From assembly GCA_902478985.1 (NCBI GenBank), contig CABSNH010000013.1, forward strand, positions 1 through 20,791: a stretch of 20,791 bases of DNA. Direction: 5' to 3'. Below, one piece after another: positions 16,759 to 20,791 of the stretch (the stretch's first letter is position 1; each line of letters starts with the position of its first letter). The notes below the pieces were generated by a model. It saw only the letters and a list, made by a program, of their open reading frames with translations. It did not search any database and was not told the DNA's origin. The translations under genes and the position numbers were made by a program. The DNA comes from an uncultured Collinsella sp. (GTDB lineage: Bacteria; Actinomycetota; Coriobacteriia; Coriobacteriales; Coriobacteriaceae).

Positions 16759-18981
16759 CTACACGATTTGGTTCACGTGCGTCTCGTCGTCGAACTTGGC
16801 GGCGCCGGGCTCAACGTCCTGGGGAGCGGCGGCGTCCACCAGAGCCTGCTTGAGCTCGGTGTACTGACGCTCGACCTCGCCCTCGGCCCAGACCTGGTCG
16901 GCGATAGCGTCGACCTGGCAGGCGGAGAACTTGTCCTCGGGCGTGTGCGAGACCGGGTCGACCTTGTGGATGGTCAGCTCGTTGCACTTGCCGATCCACC
17001 ACTGGTAGGTCATGTAGACCGTGCCCTTGTTGATACGATCGCTCACGTCGGCGCGGCTGTATACCTGGCCGCGGCGGCTGTGAATCGAGACGATGTCGCC
17101 GTTCTTGATGCCGCGCGCATCGGCGTCCGCGGGATTCATGCGGACAAAGCCGGGCTCGTCGGCAAGCAGCGCCAGCGTCTTGCAGTTGCCGGTCATCGAG
17201 CGGCAGCTGTAGTGGCCGACCTCGCGGACGGTGCACAGGATGAGCGGGTACTCATCGTCGGGAAGCTCGGAGGGCGCCTCCCAGTCGTGCGCCATCAGGT
17301 TGGCGCGGCCGTCCTTGGTGGTGAACTTGCCACCAGCGAACATGTCGGGCGTACCGTGGTCGTTCACATCGGTGCTCTTGACCGGCCACTGGGCGTAACC
17401 GCCCTCGGGAGCCATCTTCTCGTAGGTTGCGCCCACAAAGTTGGGGCACAGGCTAATGCACTCGTTCCAGATCTGCTCGGTGTTGTCGTAGTGCATGGGA
17501 TAGCCCATGCGCGTAGACAGGTCCGCGAAGATCTCCCAGTCGTGACGGCACTCGCCCTTGGGCGGAACGGCCGCGTCAAAGCGCTGGAAGCTACGGTCGG
17601 ATGCGGTAAAGACACCCTCGTGCTCGCCCCAAGAGGTGGCAGGCAGGATGACGTCGGCGAGCATGGTCGTCTGCGTCATAAAGATGTCCTGGCAAATGAA
17701 CAGATCCAGCTCGGAGAGCGTCTTGCGCATACCGGCCGAATCGGGCTCGGTCTGCACCGGGTCCTCGCCGTAGTTGTAGAAGCAGTGCACCTTGCCCTCG
17801 TCGACCAGGTGGCCCAGGTCGGTGAGCTTGTAGCCCTCCTCGAGCGGGAGCTTTTCCTCGGGCACGCCCCAAGCCTTGGCAAACTTGGCACGCACTGCCG
17901 GGTCGGTGACCTTCTGGTAGCCAGGGTACAGGTTGGGCAGCATGCCCATATCGCAGGAGCCCTGGACGTTGTTCTGGCCACGCACGGGCGCGAGACCGGA
18001 ATTGGGTTTGCCGATCTGGCCGGCAACGCAGGCGATGGAGGCGATGGTGTGCACCGTCTTCAGGTTCTGCTTCTGCTGGCATACGCCCATACCCCAGCCA
18101 ATGATGGCAGAGGGCTTCGCCGTGGCGTACATCTCGGCAGCTTGGTGGATCAACGCGGGCTCGACACCCGTGATGTCCTGTACGGATTCGGGAGTGTAGT
18201 TCTTGATGGTCTCCCACCACTCGTCAAAGCCGTTCGTATGTTCGGCGACGAATTCCTTGTCGTAGAGGCCATCGTTGACCAAGCAGTTGGCAAAGGCGTT
18301 GAGGAACGCGACGTTGCAACCGTTCTTGATCGGAAGGTAGATATCGGCGATACGCGCGGTTTCGATATGGCGCGGGTCGGCGACGATGATCTTGCAACCC
18401 TTTTCTTTGGCTCGCACGATACGCCTTGCGACGATGGGGTGCGAATCGGCAGGGTTATAGCCGAAGAGGAAAATGCAGCCCGCATCCTCCATACCGGGGA
18501 TGGAGCATGACATGCAACCTGAACCAACCGTGTCCATCAGACCGAGGACAGTAGGGCCGTGTCAAGTACGGGCGCAGTTGTCCACGCTGTGGGTGCCGAT
18601 GCACGCACGCGTAAACTTCTGCATGACGTAGTTCGCCTCATTGCCGCCGCCTCGCGAAGAGCCGGTGGTCATGACAGCGTTAGGACCATATTCGTCAATT
18701 ATGGCCTGCATCTTAGATGCGGTGAAATCCAGTGCCTCGTCCCAGCTTACGCGCTCAAGATCCGCGCCCTTGGTGCGACGGATCATCGGGTGCAGTACGC
18801 GAGGAGTCAAGATCTTGGTGTCGTTGATGAAGTCGTAGCCACTCATGCCCTTAAGGCACAGCTCGCTCTGGTTGGTGATGCCGTTGAGCGGTTCGGTACC
18901 CACGACCTGGCCGTTTTGGACCAGGAGGTTAAACTGGCAACCGGCGCCGCAATACGGGCAAATCACTTTATGCTTCTCCAT
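16759..18981 (-). CDS. fdhF: Formate dehydrogenase H, selenocysteine-containing (in-frame UGA at codon 140)
   Basis: FdhF oxidises formate to CO2 with a Mo-bis-MGD centre and is the formate-side subunit of formate hydrogenlyase. Read through the TGA at 18564-18562, the product is 740 residues; E. coli FdhF has 715. The [4Fe-4S] ligands are Cys8, Cys11, Cys15 and Cys42, followed by Lys44, and the selenocysteine is residue 140; all match E. coli numbering exactly. The Sec context is CARTUHGP, followed by the catalytic His141. The start at 18981 is chosen because AGGAGG lies five bases upstream and MEKHKVICPYCGAGC fits the family. The C-terminus is extended by roughly 25 residues. Standard gene calling would split this gene into two pieces (18562-18981 and 16759-18537). 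Confidence 0.97.
18531..18564 (-). promoter_or_regulatory. Selenocysteine codon and bacterial SECIS hairpin of fdhF
   Basis: The UGA is at 18564-18562. Eleven bases later a hairpin starts on the minus strand: TGTCCTC (18550-18544), loop GGTCT (18543-18539), then GA, one bulged T (18536), and GGACA (18535-18531). The GGTCT loop and the bulged U near the apex match the features that SelB recognises in E. coli fdhF, where the same GGUCUG lies at the same distance from UGA. The lower sequence differs from E. coli but keeps the pairing, which supports a functional element. Confidence 0.92.
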
Positions 18982-19004
18982 GACACCCTCCTTCCTTTCT
19001 CTGC

Positions 19005-19020
19005 TACCGATTAATCGGTA
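19005..19020. promoter_or_regulatory. Perfect 16-bp palindrome just upstream of fdhF
   Basis: TACCGATTAATCGGTA is a perfect self-complementary sequence, 24 bases before the fdhF start and close to its ribosome site. In RNA it could fold as a six-bp stem with a UUAA loop; in DNA it could be the site of a dimeric regulator. There is no U-tract, so it is not a terminator. Its role is unknown. Confidence 0.5.
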
Positions 19021-19057
19021 CGTATATGACAATCGTTGGGCTTGTATGGCCGCCCGC

Positions 19058-19576
19058 CTACGCCTCGTTTTCGATGGTGGCGCGGGCACGCTCGGCAGTC
19101 AGCTCCGCCAGGCGCTCCTCGTCTACCAGGGTGAGGCCCTTGGTCGGGCACGCCTCGGCACACGCCGGACCGCCGGGACGGTCCACGCACAGGTCGCACT
19201 TGAGCACGAAGCTCTTGGTCTGCGAACCCACGCGCACGTCGCCCATCAAGACGGGGACCTGCGTGGTCGCCACGCTCACGGCGCCAAAGGGGCAGGCCAT
19301 GACGCAGCTCTTGCAGCCGATGCAGTTGTCCTCGTTGACGCCGATACGATGGTTCTTTGGATCAAAGAACAAGGCGCCCGTAGGACAGGCCTTCGCGCAC
19401 GGAGCGTCCTCGCAGTGGTGACATGCCACCGGCGCGGAGATCTCGTAGGTGCGCGTTACGCGCAAGCGAGGTGCGGCGATGTTGCCGGGGATATCGTGTG
19501 CCTCAATGCACGCCGCCATACAGGTTTGGCACCCAATGCAGCGCGAGGAATCAGCCACGACTCGTTTATTGCCCAT
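19058..19576 (-). CDS. hydN: Four-cluster ferredoxin of the HydN/HycB type
   Basis: This 172-residue ferredoxin-like protein is close in length to E. coli HydN (175). Its cysteine groups are 13-16-19-23, 52-55-60-64, 85-88-91-95 and 127-130-139-143, enough for four [4Fe-4S] clusters. It lacks the long insertion before the last group found in HyfA/HycB. It stands directly before fdhF and most likely accepts electrons from FdhF or helps its assembly; HydN is implicated in formate dehydrogenase H activity in enterobacteria. ATG at 19576 is preferred because the family N-terminus begins there and GGGAG lies about eight bases upstream. A GTG at 19684 with GGAGG 11 bases upstream would add 36 unrelated residues and is a weaker alternative. 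It is the first gene of the operon; the symbol is by similarity. Confidence 0.88.
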   Translation of the reverse strand: MGNKRVVADSSRCIGCQTCMAACIEAHDIPGNIAAPRLRVTRTYEISAPVACHHCEDAPCAKACPTGALFFDPKNHRIGVNEDNCIGCKSCVMACPFGAVSVATTQVPVLMGDVRVGSQTKSFVLKCDLCVDRPGGPACAEACPTKGLTLVDEERLAELTAERARATIENEA

Positions 19577-19754
19577 GTTGTTCACTCCCTCCTGAATCCC
19601 ATGCCGGAGAGACCCTGTCGACGTTGTCCCAAGCCGCCCGTGGCCTGGCATCGACGTATCGAGCGCATGCGGCGAAACAGGCACTTCGATAGAGTTCCTC
19701 CAACGATATACAGGCTAAATATACGCAGTTGCAGGTGGCAAACTTGAGCATAGG

Positions 19755-19780
19755 CCCTGCAATACGGGTGTATTGCAGGG
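19755..19780. repeat. Perfect 11-bp inverted repeat upstream of the hyf operon
   Basis: CCCTGCAATAC (19755-19765) and GTATTGCAGGG (19770-19780) form a perfect 11-bp stem with a four-base loop. On the plus strand it is followed by GTTTTGG, a weak T-tract; on the minus strand no T-tract follows. No plus-strand gene precedes it, so a terminator role there has no obvious purpose. It lies 179 bases before the first operon gene and could be an operator or a structured leader element. Confidence 0.6.
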
Positions 19781-19865
19781 GTTTTGGCAGGTTGGAATTA
19801 TTCTCTAGAAGCTATAAAGGTGAGTGTATTACATGCGTACGCCTCAGAGATTTTTACGCGCTCTT

Positions 19866-19893
19866 ATTTTAGATGTACTACGCTTGTATTCAA
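19866..19893 (-). promoter_or_regulatory. Candidate sigma-70-type promoter for the formate hydrogenlyase operon
   Basis: On the minus strand TTGAAT (19893-19888) and TAAAAT (19871-19866) are 16 bases apart, a fair match to -35 and -10 boxes. The start of transcription would be near 19858, giving a leader of about 280 bases that includes the inverted repeat at 19755-19780. No GG-N10-GC sigma-54 pattern was found in the region. The assignment rests on base matches by eye. Confidence 0.4.
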
Positions 19894-19906
19894 GTTAATG
19901 GTTATT

Positions 19907-19948
19907 TACTTGAGCGAAATAAAGTAATCGTTATAAGATGCTCAAGTA
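19907..19948 (+). promoter_or_regulatory. Candidate promoter and operator of the toxin-antitoxin pair
   Basis: TACTTGAGC (19907-19915) and GCTCAAGTA (19940-19948) are perfect 9-bp inverted arms with a 24-base spacer. The left arm contains a -35-like TTGAGC (19910-19915), and TATAAG (19932-19937) lies 16 bases after it as a -10 box. Arms that flank the promoter fit autorepression by a RelB/DinJ-type antitoxin. A further ACTTGAGC copy is at 19742-19749. The rest of the 19577-20003 gap is AT-rich and holds no gene that I can support. Confidence 0.5.
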
Positions 19949-20003
19949 TCGGCACATGCCGCATTTGACCGACTATATTGCACGCTCATTAAGGGGGCCA
20001 GTG

Positions 20004-20327
20004 ATGTCATCGACTCAAAAAAGAGCCATCCTGCAGGTGCGCATTCGCGAGGAAGACAAGCAGCATGCCGAGCGTCTTTACGACGCCATGGGCACATCGC
20101 TCGCCGAGGCTGTCCGTTTATTTGTCGCGCAAAGCATTTTGATGCGCAAACTCCCCTTTCAGCCGGTCGCCGTGCGCTCAAAGGACGGCACCGCCGCCTA
20201 TGAATCGCTCAAAGCATATGGTGACCCCAATCGCCGCGCCGAGGAGCGCAATGCCTGGATTGAATACCTTGCCACAGAAAGTGACGATTCGATTTTGGGC
20301 CCCGAGGAAGTAGATATCCATGAGTAG
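20004..20327 (+). CDS. RelB/DinJ-family antitoxin
   Basis: This 107-residue protein has an N-terminal ribbon-helix-helix DNA-binding fold of the RelB/DinJ type. A beta strand (AILQVRI, residues 8-14) is followed by helix A (15-29), a GTS turn and helix B (AEAVRLFVAQSILMRKLPF, 34-52). The closing KLPF is a family hallmark. The C-terminal half is acidic and probably wraps the toxin. ATG at 20004 is chosen because AAGGGGG lies six bases upstream; the open frame runs back to 19938 without homology, and a GTG lies three bases upstream. The stop overlaps the next gene by eight bases, as in toxin-antitoxin operons. It should repress its own promoter together with the toxin. Confidence 0.85.
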   Translation: MSSTQKRAILQVRIREEDKQHAERLYDAMGTSLAEAVRLFVAQSILMRKLPFQPVAVRSKDGTAAYESLKAYGDPNRRAEERNAWIEYLATESDDSILGPEEVDIHE

Positions 20328-20758
20328 CACCATCATCGACGAGACCGTCATCCTGCGCTACCTGCTTGACGACGACGAAGTTCTTTCACCGCGCGCCGCC
20401 AAGGTCATCGCCACGCGCACCGCTCGCGTCTACCCCGAAATCATCACGCGCGTCGTGGTCACACTGCGAGACGTCTATAAGGTTCCCCGCGTTGAGATTG
20501 CTGCGGCCATGAAAAGGCTGCTCGATGACGTCATGGTCGACGAGCCCACCGTTGTCGCCCTTGCCGTCAAACTGTTCGGCAAAACGCATATGGACTTTAC
20601 CGACTGCCTCCTCGCAGCCCGAACCGCCATCTACAACGATGATGTCGTGAGCTTTGGCAAGCCCATCATCCAAGGCATGATCGATTACCGCCGCAAGCGT
20701 CAAACCGCAACCGAAGCCCGCAGCCGCAGCACCGACGCCCGCGGCCACGGCACCGACT
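20320..20758 (+). CDS. PIN-domain protein, probable toxin, truncated by the contig end
   Basis: About 146 genuine residues are visible and no stop is reached before the adapter. The start STIIDETVILRYLLDDDE and the later MDFTDCLLAARTAIYNDDVVSF pattern fit a VapC-like PIN fold, a family of Mg-dependent RNases. Asp7 and Asp95 match the first and third acidic residues. The usual glutamate in the helix after strand 2 aligns by eye with Arg44, and the usual TFD aligns with SFG (111-113), so two ligands seem absent. Glu40 or Asp92 might compensate. The tail after residue 123 is Arg/Ser-rich. Residues beyond 146 (VSYTHLRAHE) are translated adapter. The ATG overlaps the antitoxin stop by eight bases. 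The toxin role is inferred from fold and pairing. Confidence 0.75.
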
Positions 20759-20791
20759 CTGTCTCTTATACACATCTCCGAGCCCACGAGA
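20759..20791. other. Nextera i7-side sequencing adapter (not genomic)
   Basis: From 20759 the sequence is the Tn5 mosaic end (CTGTCTCTTATACACATCT), then CCGAGCCCACGAGA, the Nextera read-2 adapter lacking its last base. Genomic sequence ends at 20758. The minus-strand open frame that begins MGSEMCIRDR here is a well-known adapter-derived artefact. Confidence 0.98.

Noticed and set aside
18538..18561. fdhF as a frameshifted or nonsense pseudogene
   Set aside because: The frame continues in phase across a single TGA, the flanking residues match the Sec site of FdhF, a SECIS hairpin follows, and selA-selB are nearby.
19577..19684. N-terminal extension of the HydN-like protein from a GTG with GGAGG upstream
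   Set aside because: The extra 36 residues have no likeness to the ferredoxin family and the ATG at 19576 has its own ribosome site; a short leader peptide cannot be excluded.
19577..20003. Sigma-54 promoter, as drives hyc/hyf in E. coli
   Set aside because: No GG-N10-GC pattern close to TGGCAC-N5-TTGC was found on either strand; near matches such as TTGGCAGG lack the -12 GC.
20386..20787. Minus-strand frame starting MGSEMCIRDR
   Set aside because: Its start lies in the Nextera adapter and the rest is antisense to the PIN-domain gene.

Overview
The window looks like one contig from a high-GC, anaerobic, H2-producing Actinomycetota of the Coriobacteriia type. A Collinsella-like gut bacterium is my best guess, inferred from GC-rich codon use, strong AGGAGG-type ribosome sites and gene content; no taxonomic marker is present. 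Both tips are not genomic: bases 1-41 and 20759-20791 are Illumina Nextera adapter sequence, so the two end genes are cut off and their apparent ends are artefacts.

The core of the window (19576 down to 4167, minus strand) is a tightly packed array that encodes a complete formate hydrogenlyase of the hydrogenase-4 (Hyf, FHL-2) type. The order of transcription is: a four-cluster ferredoxin (HydN/HycB-like); selenocysteine formate dehydrogenase H (fdhF, with an in-frame UGA at codon 140 and a SECIS hairpin); hyfA, hyfB, hyfC, hyfD, hyfE, hyfF, hyfG, hyfH, hyfI; a HycH/HyfJ assembly protein; the HycI protease that matures the NiFe large subunit; and a FocA/FocB formate channel. A strong intrinsic terminator (4109-4144) follows. 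Formate enters through FocA and is oxidised by FdhF. Electrons pass through the ferredoxin-like subunits and HyfH/HyfI to the NiFe site in HyfG, where H2 is made. The large membrane arm (HyfB, C, D, E, F) is of the kind thought to couple this reaction to ion pumping.

Downstream on the same strand are a molybdopterin oxidoreductase of unknown substrate (4044-1927), then selA and the start of selB, which supply and insert the selenocysteine that FdhF needs. Coenzyme production and its main client are therefore encoded side by side.

Upstream of the operon is a 427-base AT-rich intergenic region (19577-20003) with several dyad symmetries. Beyond it, on the plus strand, lies a toxin-antitoxin pair: a RelB/DinJ-type antitoxin overlapping a PIN-domain protein that runs into the right-hand adapter. 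The PIN gene appears to lack two of the four usual acidic residues. No transcription regulator of the FhlA/HyfR type, no tRNA-Sec gene, no selD, no mobile element and no CRISPR array were seen.
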